Below are positions 1-8,724 of a stretch of DNA of 51,973 nt, piece by piece (the stretch's first letter is position 1; every line of letters begins with the position of its first letter). The notes under the pieces are model-generated. The model had not been told where the DNA came from. It made no database searches and worked only from the letters and a program-made list of their open reading frames with translations. The position numbers and the translations under genes are program-made. This stretch comes from Planctomycetota bacterium. Its GTDB lineage: Bacteria; Planctomycetota; UBA1135; UBA2386. The stretch covers positions 1-51,973 of the forward strand of contig JAEUHQ010000070.1 of NCBI GenBank assembly GCA_016794565.1. The letters run 5' to 3'.

Positions 1-22
1 GATTCCGCGCCAAGGGGTTCCC

Positions 23-1498
23 ATGCTCGCCCGCGCCTTCCTTCTCTCCGCCTCGTTCGCGGCCGCCGCCGGCGTGCTGACGGCGCAGTGCGTCGATCCG
101 CCGGCATGGTCCGCGCTCACGAGCAGCACCGAAGCGGTGACCGTCGCGATCCCCGACGGTAGCGGCGGGCTCTTCGCCGGTGGCACGTTCACCACGATCG
201 GCGGCGTCGCGGCGGCACGCATCGCACGATGGAACGGCACGTCGTGGTCGGCACTCGCGGGCGGCGTCAGCGGCACCGTCGCATCCGTCAACGCCCTGCT
301 GCGCACGTCCTCGGGGCTTCTCGTCGTCGGCGGCACGTTCACCAACGCGGGCGGCGTGCCCGCGAACAACATCGCGGTGTGGAACGGTGCGTCGTGGTCC
401 GCCCTCGGCAGCGGCATCGGCGGCTTCCTCGTCAAGGACGCCGTCGAGATGCCGAACGGCGACCTCGTCGTGCTCGGCAACTTCTCGAGCGCGGGCGGTG
501 TGGCGGCCAGCAACATCGCGCGCTGGAACGGTGCGGCGTGGTCGGCTCTCGGCCCGGGCGTGACCTCGCCCGGCGGAATGCGACTGCTCGCCAGCGGCGA
601 CCTCGTCGTCGGCGGCTCCGTCAGCGGCGTCACCGGCTTCGTCGCGCGGTGGAACGGCGGCGCGTGGTCCTCCGTCGGCAACCTCGCGTCGATGGTGCCG
701 AACGCCTTCGCCGAACTCGGCAACGGCGACCTGATCGCGGGCGGCTTCCAGACCGTGCAACGGTGGAACGGCGCCGCGTGGTCGGTCGCCGGCACGCTGA
801 CCGGCGGCAACCTGACCACCGCGTACGACATGGCGCGCCACCCGGACGGCAGCGCGATCGTCGTCGGTGCGTTCAGCACCGTGACCGCGGGCACGGCGAC
901 ATCGGTCCGCGGCGTCGCGCGCCTCGATCCGCTCACCCTCGCGTGGAGCGACATCGGCAGCGCGACCGCGCTGACGCCGCTCGGGCTCGCCGGGCTCGTC
1001 GGCGCTTGCGAAGTGCTCCCCGACGGCCGGATCCTCCTGTGCCAGGCGCCCGCGTTGTTCGGTGGTTCGCCGCGCTCGGTGCTCGCGATCACGGCCGGAT
1101 GCCCGCCCGCGAACGCCGCCTACGGAACGAACTGCGCGGGCAGCGGTGGCCCGAACGTGCTCACCGCGAAGGCCCAGCCATGGCTCGGCACCTCGATGTC
1201 GGCCGTGTGCAGCGGCCTGCCGACGGTGTCGATCTCGCTCGGCGTCTGGGGCCTGTCGGCGACGAACGTGCCGCTGTCGCTCGTGCTCGGCCAGGCGCTG
1301 CCCGGCTGCCTGCTCCTGTCGTTCCCGGACGTGCTCACCGCGCACGTCGCATCGGGCGGGATCGCGGACGTCGCCTTCGCCCTGCCGAACACACCGTCGT
1401 GGGCCGGCAACCTCATCCGCCTGCAGGTCGTGACGTTCGAGGTCGGCGGCGCCGCGAGTTCGAGCAACGGCCTCGAGTTCGTACTGGGCCGCCTGTAG
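23..1498 (+). CDS. Secreted beta-propeller-like repeat protein
   Basis: A 491-residue exported protein of unknown function. Residues 1-22 form a signal peptide (charged start, hydrophobic core, A-Q cleavage region). Residues about 30-330 hold roughly six degenerate repeats of the form FTxxGGVxAxxIARWNGxxWSALGxG, about 45 residues apart, typical of kelch-like propeller blades. From about residue 370 there is the C-terminal domain found in many secreted planctomycete proteins: it opens with YGTNCAGSGG and closes with SNGLEFVLG. The ATG is preceded by AAGGGG at good spacing. The same C-terminal domain occurs in the products at 3510-5825 and 35664-37922. A cell-surface or sorting role for that domain is inference. 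Confidence 0.85.
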   Translation: MLARAFLLSASFAAAAGVLTAQCVDPPAWSALTSSTEAVTVAIPDGSGGLFAGGTFTTIGGVAAARIARWNGTSWSALAGGVSGTVASVNALLRTSSGLLVVGGTFTNAGGVPANNIAVWNGASWSALGSGIGGFLVKDAVEMPNGDLVVLGNFSSAGGVAASNIARWNGAAWSALGPGVTSPGGMRLLASGDLVVGGSVSGVTGFVARWNGGAWSSVGNLASMVPNAFAELGNGDLIAGGFQTVQRWNGAAWSVAGTLTGGNLTTAYDMARHPDGSAIVVGAFSTVTAGTATSVRGVARLDPLTLAWSDIGSATALTPLGLAGLVGACEVLPDGRILLCQAPALFGGSPRSVLAITAGCPPANAAYGTNCAGSGGPNVLTAKAQPWLGTSMSAVCSGLPTVSISLGVWGLSATNVPLSLVLGQALPGCLLLSFPDVLTAHVASGGIADVAFALPNTPSWAGNLIRLQVVTFEVGGAASSSNGLEFVLGRL

Positions 1499-1740
1499 TC
1501 GCGATCGCGCTCGTCCTCGGTCTGTCGAACATCTCGGCTGCGTGCGGTCCTTGCACGATCGTGCCGGCGCTCGACATCCTGCTCCCCGGCAACTCGCCGA
1601 ACCCGCTTCCGCTGCCGTGCGACACCACCCTGATCGACGTCGACGTGTGGGCGCAGTGGGCCCTGCTCGCACCGGGCGGCTGCCCGCTGCTGCCGGACTT
1701 CGCGTTCTCACGCGCGTTGAAGTTCACGATCGGCGAATGA
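1498..1740 (+). pseudogene. Orphan C-terminal domain fragment of a secreted protein
   Basis: Directly after the preceding stop, frame 1 reads about 80 residues that look like the last part of the shared secreted-protein C-terminal domain. The features are IALVLG at the start, a CGPC pair, DTTLI, WAQ, a GC pair, DFAFS and a terminal LKFTIG. They line up with the end of the product at 35664-37922 (CGTC, DTTLI, WGAQ, GC, DFTLS). There is no start codon, signal peptide or upstream repeat region in this frame, so it is best read as the 3' remnant of a paralogue truncated or displaced when the upstream gene was placed here. A programmed frameshift extension of the upstream gene is less likely, because that protein already has a complete C-terminal domain. 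Confidence 0.6.
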
Positions 1741-1765
1741 CGCGCGCTCTGCTGCGCCGCGCACT

Positions 1766-2575
1766 TCACTTCGCGGCGAGGAACGCGCGCACCTGCGCAG
1801 CGACGGGGCCCTCGGGCCCGACCGACAGGTCGTTGTGGCCCGCACCCGGCACGATCACGATCTCGGCGGGCCCGGCGAACATCGCGCGCAGCGCCTTGCC
1901 CTGGTCGACCGGGATCACCTCGTCCGCGTCGCCGTGCACGATGAGCACGGGACACGTGACGCGTTTCGCCGCTTCCCGGTTGTCGAACGCGTGCCGCAGC
2001 AACGCGCGCACGGGCAGCCACCAGAAGCGCCCCGCGGCGACCGCGGCGATCGACGTCGCCGGCGCGCGCAGCAGGCACTTCGTGACCTTGCCCTGCGACG
2101 CGACATGGACCGCGCTGAACGTGCCGAGCGAACTGCCGGACGCGAACAGCGGCACACCGAGCCGCTGCGCGAGCGCCGCCGCGTGCTCCGTCGTGAGCTC
2201 CGCCGCGCGCAGCACCGACGGCACCGACGGGCGACCCCTGCTGCCGCCGTAGCCCGGATACTCGGGCGAGACGACCGCCACGCCGTACCCCGCGAGCGAA
2301 ACCGCGTGGCGCGCGGCACTGCAGAGATCCTCGCCGTTGCCGACGAAGTGCACCACCACCGCGGCGGGCTTGTCGGGCACGCACTCGACGATGCGGAACG
2401 GCTCGTTGCGCAGGCCGGGCAGTTCGCGCGTCGTGACTCCGGTCACGTCGAGCGGGCGGATGCCGCGCCCGGCACCGGGGAACACGAGCAGGTCCTGCTG
2501 CAGGTACACGGCCAGCAGCAGCAGCGAGTACCCGACGGCAGCGACGAGGAGCAGGAGGAACACGCGGCGTCGCAA
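1766..2575 (-). CDS. Membrane-anchored alpha/beta hydrolase
   Basis: A 269-residue serine hydrolase of the BEM46/YfhR/ABHD13-like type. An N-terminal RRR followed by a hydrophobic helix (residues 5-24) anchors it with the catalytic domain outside the cytoplasm. Visible motifs are HFVGNGED for the oxyanion region (76-83), the nucleophile elbow GSSLG with Ser149, the acid in HGDAD (214-218) and the catalytic His in GAGHND (about 247). The physiological ester, amide or thioester substrate is unknown. The start is a TTG whose codon lies 2 bp past the stop of the upstream peptidase gene, so the two are probably co-transcribed. GTG four codons downstream is an alternative start but would lose the positive n-region. 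Confidence 0.85.
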   Translation of the reverse strand: MRRRVFLLLLVAAVGYSLLLLAVYLQQDLLVFPGAGRGIRPLDVTGVTTRELPGLRNEPFRIVECVPDKPAAVVVHFVGNGEDLCSAARHAVSLAGYGVAVVSPEYPGYGGSRGRPSVPSVLRAAELTTEHAAALAQRLGVPLFASGSSLGTFSAVHVASQGKVTKCLLRAPATSIAAVAAGRFWWLPVRALLRHAFDNREAAKRVTCPVLIVHGDADEVIPVDQGKALRAMFAGPAEIVIVPGAGHNDLSVGPEGPVAAQVRAFLAAK

Positions 2576-2577
2576 GG

Positions 2578-3480
2578 CTACTTCTCTTCGCGGAACGGGT
2601 CGTGGGCCAGCGGGTCACCGGTCTCGAACCCGAGGCGGAACCACTTCGCCCGCTGCGCGGCAGTGCCGTGCGTGAACTTCTCGGGCACGACGCGCCCGGT
2701 CGCGCGCCGCTGCAACGTGTCGTCGCCGACCGCCTGCGCGGCGGCGATCGCCTCTTCGTAGTCGCCGGGGTCGAGCCGGACCGTCGCTCGCATGCGGTGC
2801 TCGACGAAGTGCGCCCACACACCGGCGAAGTAGTCGGCCTGCAGTTCGAGTTGCACCGACGCACGATTCTGTTCGGCCTCGCTCTCGCCGCGAGCGCGCA
2901 GCGCGGCGACCCGCCGGTTCGTGCCGAGCAGGTTCTGCACGTGGTGCCCCACTTCGTGCGCGACGACGTAGGCCTGCGCGAAGTCGCCTGCCGCGCCGAG
3001 AGTGCGAGCCATCTCGTCGAGGAACGACAGGTCGATGTACACCTTGCTGTCGCCCGGGCAGTAGAAGGGGCCGACCGCCGACTCGGCGAAGCCGCACGCC
3101 GACCGCGCGCCATCGCGGAACAGGACGAGCTTCGGCAGTTCGTAGTCGCGCTGGAACTTCGCTGGCAGCAGCTCGCTCCAGCACGTCTCGGTCGTCGCGA
3201 GCACCTTGCCGACGAAGTCCTTCAGATCCTCTTCTGGGCGTGTCGTCGCGACCGCGCCACTGCTGCGCGGCACCGCGCCGTTGCCGGCGAGCAGCGCGAG
3301 CGGATCCAGACCGGCGAACCAGGCCAAGGCGAGCAGCACGAGCAGCCCGCCGATGCCGAGCCCGCCGCGACCCACGGGGATGCGCATGCCGCCGCCGAAC
3401 GGGTTGCCGCCCGCGCGCGGGGCACCGTCGCCGCGGCGATCCTCGACGTTGGAGCTGCCGCGCTGGTTCTCGAAGCGCAT
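2578..3480 (-). CDS. ypfJ: YpfJ-family neutral zinc metallopeptidase
   Basis: A 300-residue membrane-anchored protein of the YpfJ/KPN_00277 zinc peptidase family. A Gly-rich basic N-terminus precedes one transmembrane helix (about 42-62). The peptidase domain carries the zinc site HEVGHH (His175, Glu176, His179) and the downstream ELQADYFAG motif, whose Glu212 should be the third ligand. Conserved family sequences around GPFYCPGDSKVYID are present. The ATG at 3478-3480 was chosen because the family starts with MRFE-type sequence; the open frame continues upstream but overlaps the divergent gene. The substrate is not established for the family. It is followed by the hydrolase gene on the same strand. 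Confidence 0.9.
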   Translation of the reverse strand: MRFENQRGSSNVEDRRGDGAPRAGGNPFGGGMRIPVGRGGLGIGGLLVLLALAWFAGLDPLALLAGNGAVPRSSGAVATTRPEEDLKDFVGKVLATTETCWSELLPAKFQRDYELPKLVLFRDGARSACGFAESAVGPFYCPGDSKVYIDLSFLDEMARTLGAAGDFAQAYVVAHEVGHHVQNLLGTNRRVAALRARGESEAEQNRASVQLELQADYFAGVWAHFVEHRMRATVRLDPGDYEEAIAAAQAVGDDTLQRRATGRVVPEKFTHGTAAQRAKWFRLGFETGDPLAHDPFREEK

Positions 3481-3509
3481 GGGGTCGGGAGCGTATCGTC
3501 GCGCCCTCC

Positions 3510-5825
3510 ATGCGCGCACCGCTCCTCGTCGTGTTTGCGCTGCCCCTGGCGGCGCAGTCCCTGCCATCACCGACCCTCGCACCGGACGTGATCCTGCCGA
3601 TCCACACGGTTCCCGCAGACCCCATCGGCGGCGGTGGCGGCACGTTCGCCGCCGGTGCCGACTACAAGGTGCGCTTCGGCGAGACGATGGAGTTCACGCC
3701 GTACCTCGGCGCGTCGTACCCGCACAACCAGCCGTTCGCGTGGCGCACGACGCGGATCACGATCGGCGACGCGATGCTGCCGCTCCACGGGGCCCAAGGC
3801 ACGGTCGAGTCCGCGACGCGGTTTCGCTACGACCTCGGCGCCTGTCTCGAGACGTACGAAGTCCGGCTCGAAGGGCTCGAACAGACCTTCACCTTCGCCG
3901 CGCGGCCGGGTGAAGGCGACCTGCGCATCCGTGGCATCGTCGGCACACAGCTCGTTGCAACGGACGGCGACCGCGGCCACGCGAACGTCTCGTTCTTCGA
4001 CCGCGAAGGCGCCGCGATCGTGGGCTTCGGCGCGTGCACTGCCGAGGATGCGGCCGGCCGGCGCTTTCCGATGCGCACGCTGGTCGCAGGAAACTCGATC
4101 GAGCTCGTGCTGGGTGCAGCCGATGTCGCGGCCGCGGCCTGGCCGCTGGTCGTCGATCCTCTGCTGACCAACGTACTGCTTTCCACGAGCGCGACCCTTC
4201 CGCTCGGTCAGCCCCGGGTGACCGACGTCGCACGCGACGACGAGAACAACCAGCTGATGATCGCGATCCAGCGCCACGCGTCGGCGACCGACGAGGATTT
4301 GTTCCTCCGACTGCACACGGACGGATTCGCCGGCAGCCTCGGCCTCGTGTTCGCCGACACGGACACGACGTGGGACTCCACGGACGCCAAGGTGACGTTC
4401 GTCGGCGGCGCGGATCGCTGGGTCGCCGCGTTCACGCGCGCCTTCGACTCGACGGGCACGAAGGCCGTTCGCTGGCACCCGCACATCGCAGCAAGCACAG
4501 CACTCGACACGACGATCGGATTCTTGACTCCGGCGGCCGGATCGAGCGACCTGCGCCCGGCCGTCGGCGGATACGCCGCGTTCACCGCCGAGCCGTGGGC
4601 GGTCCTCGCGTGGCAACGCGACCTGAACCTCGGGGCCGGCGGCACGCACACGAACGATCCGAACAGCCAGATCTGGCTCACTCGCATCGACGTGACCGGG
4701 ACAGCGGGCGGCGGCGGTCCGGGTGCGGCAGCGCCCGCCGTGGAGATCACGGGCACCGACCCCGCCGGGCAGTGCGACCGCGAACGACCCACGATGAACA
4801 AGGAGTCCTCGGGGACCACGACCTCGGACTTCCTGATCGCGTTCCAGACCTACTGGAACACGGCGCCGGGCGGCGTCGACGACTGGGACGTCGAAGGGCG
4901 CCGCATCGACGGCACCGGGGCCTTCCTCCCGGGTGTGTGGGTCGCGTCGTCCAACTTCCCGAACAACGACCACAAGCTCGGACCGATCGTCGACGGCTGG
5001 AACGACGAGTACGTCGTCTCCTACACGCTCGCGGACAACACCGCGATTCCGTTCAAGACGCTGGCGATCGAGGGGAGCCGCGTCGCGATCGAGAGCTACG
5101 ACTTCGCCGCGCCGGCGATCGGCGCTCCTCAGGTCGTCGCGAACACTGGTTTCGTGAAGTCGCTCGTCGTCACCGGCCTCGCGTACGACACGCTGACCCG
5201 ATCCCACGCTGTCGTCGTGCACCACGACATCCTTCCCCACTCCGTGCACGCCACGAAGGTCGGGTTCCACAACCGCATCGTCGAAGCGTTCACCGCGTAC
5301 TCCACGGCGGGACACGTCGGCATCGGCGGCGGCGCCTGCTTCGACGACGACGCGGACCGCTTCGCGTTCGTGTTCGGAGTCGAAGACGGCGCGCAACAGC
5401 CCGTCTACGGCAATCTCGTCACCTACGTCGCGACACCGGCCCCCACGACCTACGGCGCAGCGGGCTGCAGTGGCGGCTCGATCGCCTGGAGCAGCTACCA
5501 CCGGATCGGTCACGAACACGGCGCGCTGATCCTGACCGGCGCGGCACCGGGACGCATCGCACTCGCGCTGGCGTCCCTCGCGCCGGCGAACGCTCCGCTC
5601 GCGGCGCTGGGCTACGGCAGCTGCACTCTGCTCGTCGACCTGCTGGCACCGAACTACATCACTGCATTCGCGGCGATAACTTCGGTGAGCGGCTTCGCGG
5701 AGGTCGGGATCCCGATCGACGAATCGTTGCCGCCGTTCCTCTGCTACTTCCAGTGGTTCGTCCTGGACGGTCCGACGACGAACACCACGAACACCGCCGG
5801 CCTGTCGGTCACGTTCGACCGCTGA
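3510..5825 (+). CDS. Large secreted protein with planctomycete C-terminal domain
   Basis: A 771-residue exported protein of unknown function. A short signal peptide (MRAPLLVVFALPLAAQS) starts at the ATG at 3510; the open frame upstream of it has no coding character. Residues about 40-230 form a region shared with the product at 35664-37922: both have an 'FxPxLGAxxPxN' segment, an 'RYDL..' segment followed by a beta strand ending in 'FxFAxRP', and 'WPLVVDPLL' against 'FPLTIDPII'. The middle has irregular beta-propeller-like repeats (TDEDLFLRL, VAAFTRAFD, WAVLAWQRD, DFLIAFQTYWN). The C-terminal 130 residues start with TYGAAGCSGG and are the same domain type as in the first gene. Its start lies 29 bp from the divergent peptidase start. 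Confidence 0.85.
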   Translation: MRAPLLVVFALPLAAQSLPSPTLAPDVILPIHTVPADPIGGGGGTFAAGADYKVRFGETMEFTPYLGASYPHNQPFAWRTTRITIGDAMLPLHGAQGTVESATRFRYDLGACLETYEVRLEGLEQTFTFAARPGEGDLRIRGIVGTQLVATDGDRGHANVSFFDREGAAIVGFGACTAEDAAGRRFPMRTLVAGNSIELVLGAADVAAAAWPLVVDPLLTNVLLSTSATLPLGQPRVTDVARDDENNQLMIAIQRHASATDEDLFLRLHTDGFAGSLGLVFADTDTTWDSTDAKVTFVGGADRWVAAFTRAFDSTGTKAVRWHPHIAASTALDTTIGFLTPAAGSSDLRPAVGGYAAFTAEPWAVLAWQRDLNLGAGGTHTNDPNSQIWLTRIDVTGTAGGGGPGAAAPAVEITGTDPAGQCDRERPTMNKESSGTTTSDFLIAFQTYWNTAPGGVDDWDVEGRRIDGTGAFLPGVWVASSNFPNNDHKLGPIVDGWNDEYVVSYTLADNTAIPFKTLAIEGSRVAIESYDFAAPAIGAPQVVANTGFVKSLVVTGLAYDTLTRSHAVVVHHDILPHSVHATKVGFHNRIVEAFTAYSTAGHVGIGGGACFDDDADRFAFVFGVEDGAQQPVYGNLVTYVATPAPTTYGAAGCSGGSIAWSSYHRIGHEHGALILTGAAPGRIALALASLAPANAPLAALGYGSCTLLVDLLAPNYITAFAAITSVSGFAEVGIPIDESLPPFLCYFQWFVLDGPTTNTTNTAGLSVTFDR

Positions 5826-5828
5826 CGC

Positions 5829-5847
5829 CGCGGGTCAGCGGCCCGCG
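5829..5847. terminator. GC-rich hairpin after secreted-protein gene
   Basis: CGCGGG and CCCGCG form a 6-bp perfect stem with a 7-nt loop, 4 nt downstream of the stop of the secreted-protein gene. There is no T-tract, so intrinsic termination is uncertain. Confidence 0.3.
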
Positions 5848-5885
5848 CGTGGCAAGACGGGTGGCCGCCGCGTAGCGTTGTCCGC

Positions 5886-6854
5886 GTGACGTCGATTCCC
5901 GACCTCGCCGCAGCGATCCGGAAGGGCGACCGCGGAGCCCTCGCGCGCGGCATCACGCTCGTCGAGAGCCGCCGCGACGCCGACGCCGGCTCTGCCGACG
6001 CGCTGCTGCAGACTCTGCTGCCCCACGCCGGCTCCTCCCTGCGTGTGGGCATCACGGGAGCGCCGGGTGTGGGGAAGAGCACGCTGATCGAGGCGCTCGG
6101 CATGCAGCTCTGCGGCGCCGGCCACCGCGTCGCGGTGCTCGCCGTGGATCCGAGTTCGGCGGTGACCGGAGGCAGCATCCTCGGCGACAAGACGCGCATG
6201 ACGGAGCTGAGCCGGCAGGCGAACGCGTTCATCCGACCGTCGCCGGGCGGCGAGACGCTCGGCGGCGTCGCGGCCCGCACACGCGAAGCGATGCTGCTGT
6301 GCGAAGCAGGCGGCTTCGACGTCGTCCTGGTCGAGACCATCGGAACCGGCCAGAGCGAAGTCGCGGTGCACGGCATGGTCGACTTCTTCCTCCTGCTTCT
6401 CTCGCCGGCAGCCGGCGACGAACTTCAGGGGATCAAGCGCGGCGTGATGGAGCTCGCCGACGGAGTGCTGGTACACAAGGCGGACGGCGATCTCGCAGCC
6501 GCCGCGGAGCGTGCGGCGCAGCAGTGCCGCATCGCGATGCACGTGCTGCATCCCGACGGCGCGGAACCGCCCGCGGTCGTGGTCGGCTCGTCGCTCACCG
6601 GCGCCGGACTGGACGAACTGTGGCGCACGATCGAGCGTGTCGCCGCGGCGCGGCGCGCGGACGGAACGTTCGCGGCGCGCCGTGGGCGGCAGGCCGACGA
6701 GTGGCTCGACTCTGCCGTTCGCGAGCGCCTCCTGACCGCGTTCCTCGCCGATCCCGCCACGGCGGCGGCGATGGCGGCAGCGCGGCAACGCGTCGCACGC
6801 GGCGAGGTCCTGGCGACGACCGCGGCCCGCGAGCTCGTGAAGGGGCGCCGATGA
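5886..6854 (+). CDS. meaB: MeaB/ArgK-family G3E P-loop GTPase
   Basis: A 322-residue GTPase of the MeaB/ArgK (G3E) family, known as the chaperone that loads or protects the B12 cofactor of methylmalonyl-CoA mutase and related acyl-CoA mutases. Visible motifs: Walker A GAPGVGKS (58-65), the Mg-binding VDPSS (87-91), the switch segment VETIGTGQSE (149-158), and the G4 position, which reads HKAD (197-200) instead of the usual NKxD. The C-terminal helices fit the family's dimerisation arm. The start is GTG. No mutase gene lies in the window, so the client must be elsewhere. The stop overlaps the next start as ATGA, implying translational coupling with the acetyltransferase. Confidence 0.88.
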   Translation: MTSIPDLAAAIRKGDRGALARGITLVESRRDADAGSADALLQTLLPHAGSSLRVGITGAPGVGKSTLIEALGMQLCGAGHRVAVLAVDPSSAVTGGSILGDKTRMTELSRQANAFIRPSPGGETLGGVAARTREAMLLCEAGGFDVVLVETIGTGQSEVAVHGMVDFFLLLLSPAAGDELQGIKRGVMELADGVLVHKADGDLAAAAERAAQQCRIAMHVLHPDGAEPPAVVVGSSLTGAGLDELWRTIERVAAARRADGTFAARRGRQADEWLDSAVRERLLTAFLADPATAAAMAAARQRVARGEVLATTAARELVKGRR

Positions 6855-7408
6855 CCGGCGCGACGATCCGGCTCGCGCGCACGGAGGACTTCGCGACGTT
6901 CGCGGCGATCACTAACCACTACATCCGCACGACGGCGATCCACTTCGGCTACGAGGACGTGACGGCGGACGAACTGCGATCGGCGTGGCACGAACACCAC
7001 GAAACCTACCCGTGGCTCACCGCCGAAAGTGCGGGCGAAGTCGTCGGCTACGCGAAGTCCGGCGCCTGGCGCACCCGCTCCGCGTACCGGTGGATCACCG
7101 AGACGGGCATCTACCTGGCGCCGCGACACTGCGGCCGCGGCCTCGGCCGCCCGCTGTACGACCGCCTGTGCCGCGTGCTGCGCGCGCAGGGGTTCCACGC
7201 CGCGATCGGCGGCATCGCGCTGCCCAACGACGCGTCGGTGCGCCTGCACGAAGCGCTCGGGTTCGTGCACTGCGGAACGGTCGCGCGAGCGGGCCGCAAG
7301 TTCGACGCGTGGCACGACGTCGGCTTCTGGCAGCTCCTGCTGCAGGACGGGCGGCACGCCGCGGTCCCGCTCGCGACTCCCGCGGTCGCCTTCGCGGCCG
7401 GCCACTGA
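6851..7408 (+). CDS. GNAT acetyltransferase, PAT/MddA-like
   Basis: A 185-residue GNAT protein that follows the phosphinothricin/methionine sulfoximine acetyltransferase pattern: an N-terminal IRLARTEDF strand, PWLTAESAGEVVGYA, RTRSAYRWITETGIYL, the acetyl-CoA loop RHCGRGLGRPLYD (about 97-109), then IALPNDASVRLHEALGFV and a closing FDAWHDVGFWQ. These are the landmarks of the PAT/Bar/YncA group, which N-acetylate amino-acid-like substrates. A natural role in detoxifying amino-acid analogues such as methionine sulfoximine/sulfone is inferred from the family. The start overlaps the MeaB stop by 4 bp. The C-terminus carries about 20 extra residues. Confidence 0.85.
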   Translation: MTGATIRLARTEDFATFAAITNHYIRTTAIHFGYEDVTADELRSAWHEHHETYPWLTAESAGEVVGYAKSGAWRTRSAYRWITETGIYLAPRHCGRGLGRPLYDRLCRVLRAQGFHAAIGGIALPNDASVRLHEALGFVHCGTVARAGRKFDAWHDVGFWQLLLQDGRHAAVPLATPAVAFAAGH

Positions 7409-7411
7409 CCG

Positions 7412-8710
7412 TCAGCGGCCGGCAGGCAGCTTCGCGCGGTACGCCTTCACGAGGGGTTCCCACTGTGGGAGCACCGACCACTCTTCGAGGTTGCGCAAGT
7501 CGCGCAGCGCACCGCCCGTGTCGCCGCGGTTCACCAGCTGGTCGACGAGCCGCAGCCGGCCCTGCAGCCATTCTTCGCCTTCGCGCAGCATCGTCTCGCG
7601 TTCGCTCGTCACCGCCGCGTCGCCGGGATGCGCGACCAGGTAGTCGTCGAGCTGTCGCATCGCCGCCTTGTACTCGCGCCACTGCAGCAACATCTTCGCG
7701 CGAGCACCGAACAGCACGTCCTCCGCCGTGTCGGGCTCGTCCATCGCAGCGATCGCCACGAAGCGTCCTCGCTGCTCTTCGAGCGAGCGCAGCAGGCCCT
7801 TGCCGTCCTCCGACGCCGAGCACACGTCGCGGTGACGCTGCAGCCAGCGGTCGCAGGATCGCACGAACTCGCGCGCCGCCGGTCGCGTCGGCTTGTCGCG
7901 CAGGTTGCGCTCCGCGAATCTGGTCACGAGGCCGAGTTCCTGCCGCGCGATGTCGACCTTCGGCGCGATCGCGAACTCGCCCTGCAGCTTCTCCACGGAG
8001 GCGTAGAGCGCGAGAGCCTCTTCGCGCACCGGACCGGTCGCGTCCTTCAGGGCGAACGCCAGCGTCTCGAGGGCGCGCTCGCGCTGGTTGTTCTTCATCT
8101 GCTCACGCGCCAGCTCCACGTAGTCCGACGGCGAACTCGGCCACGTCGATCGGGAGAGCACCTTCACCGCGACGACGGCACCGCCGAGCACGAGACCGAA
8201 CACGGCGAGAAACGGGCCCCACCCGACCGACTTCGTGCGCCGCCGGACGCGGTCACCCCGCTCCGAGTCCTCCGCCGCGTCTCGGCCGCGCGCGACCACG
8301 CGGACGGGTCGCGGCGACGACGCCGGGGCACGCAGGGGTTCGGGGCGCTGCGGCTCTGCCGCTGGAGCAGTCGACGGCACGACCGCGGGTCGCACGGGTG
8401 CTGCCTTCGCCGGCGCCTTCGTCTCGGGCAGCCACCGCAGGCGGAGGCCGACGATCTCGACGACGTCGTTCGCCGCGAGGTCCTTGCAGAACAGCTCCTC
8501 GCCGTTCACGACGACCGAGGCGCCCGGGCGGCAGGGTTCGACACGGACACCGGCCTCCGTGCGGACGAAGCGAAGGTGCTGCGGCTCGAGTCCGGCAGCG
8601 TGCAGCATCACGTCGGCGCCGGCGCCGCTGCCGACGACCAGGGTCTCGCCGGCCATCGGCAGCAGGTTCTTCGCGCCGCCCGGTCTCGTGATCTCGATCT
8701 GGTGCGGCAC
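7412..8710 (-). CDS. FHA-domain membrane protein
   Basis: A 432-residue protein. Residues 1-100 form an FHA-like fold (VVGSGAGADVMLH, PQHLRFV, then VVVNGEELF). It is degenerate: the usual GR, SxxH and NG landmarks are only partly kept, so phosphothreonine binding is not assured. A basic, Pro/Ala-rich linker leads to one transmembrane helix at about 155-177 (WGPFLAVFGLVLGG). The remaining 250 residues are helical and TPR-like. I placed the start at GTG 8710 because AGGAGAG lies 6 nt upstream and the FHA strand starts at once; the longer frame runs through the upstream gene's stop. It is the last gene of a leftward operon, 14 bp after the CAP-domain gene. Confidence 0.75.
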   Translation of the reverse strand: MPHQIEITRPGGAKNLLPMAGETLVVGSGAGADVMLHAAGLEPQHLRFVRTEAGVRVEPCRPGASVVVNGEELFCKDLAANDVVEIVGLRLRWLPETKAPAKAAPVRPAVVPSTAPAAEPQRPEPLRAPASSPRPVRVVARGRDAAEDSERGDRVRRRTKSVGWGPFLAVFGLVLGGAVVAVKVLSRSTWPSSPSDYVELAREQMKNNQRERALETLAFALKDATGPVREEALALYASVEKLQGEFAIAPKVDIARQELGLVTRFAERNLRDKPTRPAAREFVRSCDRWLQRHRDVCSASEDGKGLLRSLEEQRGRFVAIAAMDEPDTAEDVLFGARAKMLLQWREYKAAMRQLDDYLVAHPGDAAVTSERETMLREGEEWLQGRLRLVDQLVNRGDTGGALRDLRNLEEWSVLPQWEPLVKAYRAKLPAGR

Positions 8711-8716
8711 TCGTGG

Positions 8717-8723
8717 CTCTCCT
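8717..8723 (-). promoter_or_regulatory. Shine-Dalgarno site fixing the GTG start at 8710
   Basis: AGGAGAG on the minus strand, 6 nt before the GTG start of the FHA membrane protein and just beyond the stop of the upstream CAP-domain gene. It supports GTG 8710 over the longer frame. Confidence 0.6.
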
Positions 8724-8724
8724 G

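Noticed and set aside
5886..6854. Annotating the GTPase as an arginine/ornithine transport kinase (ArgK)
   Set aside because: The ArgK name stems from an early assignment; the motifs are those of MeaB-type mutase chaperones and no transport genes are nearby.
7412..7412. Terminator between the acetyltransferase and the convergent FHA gene
   Set aside because: Only 3 bp separate the stops and no hairpin with a T-tract is visible.
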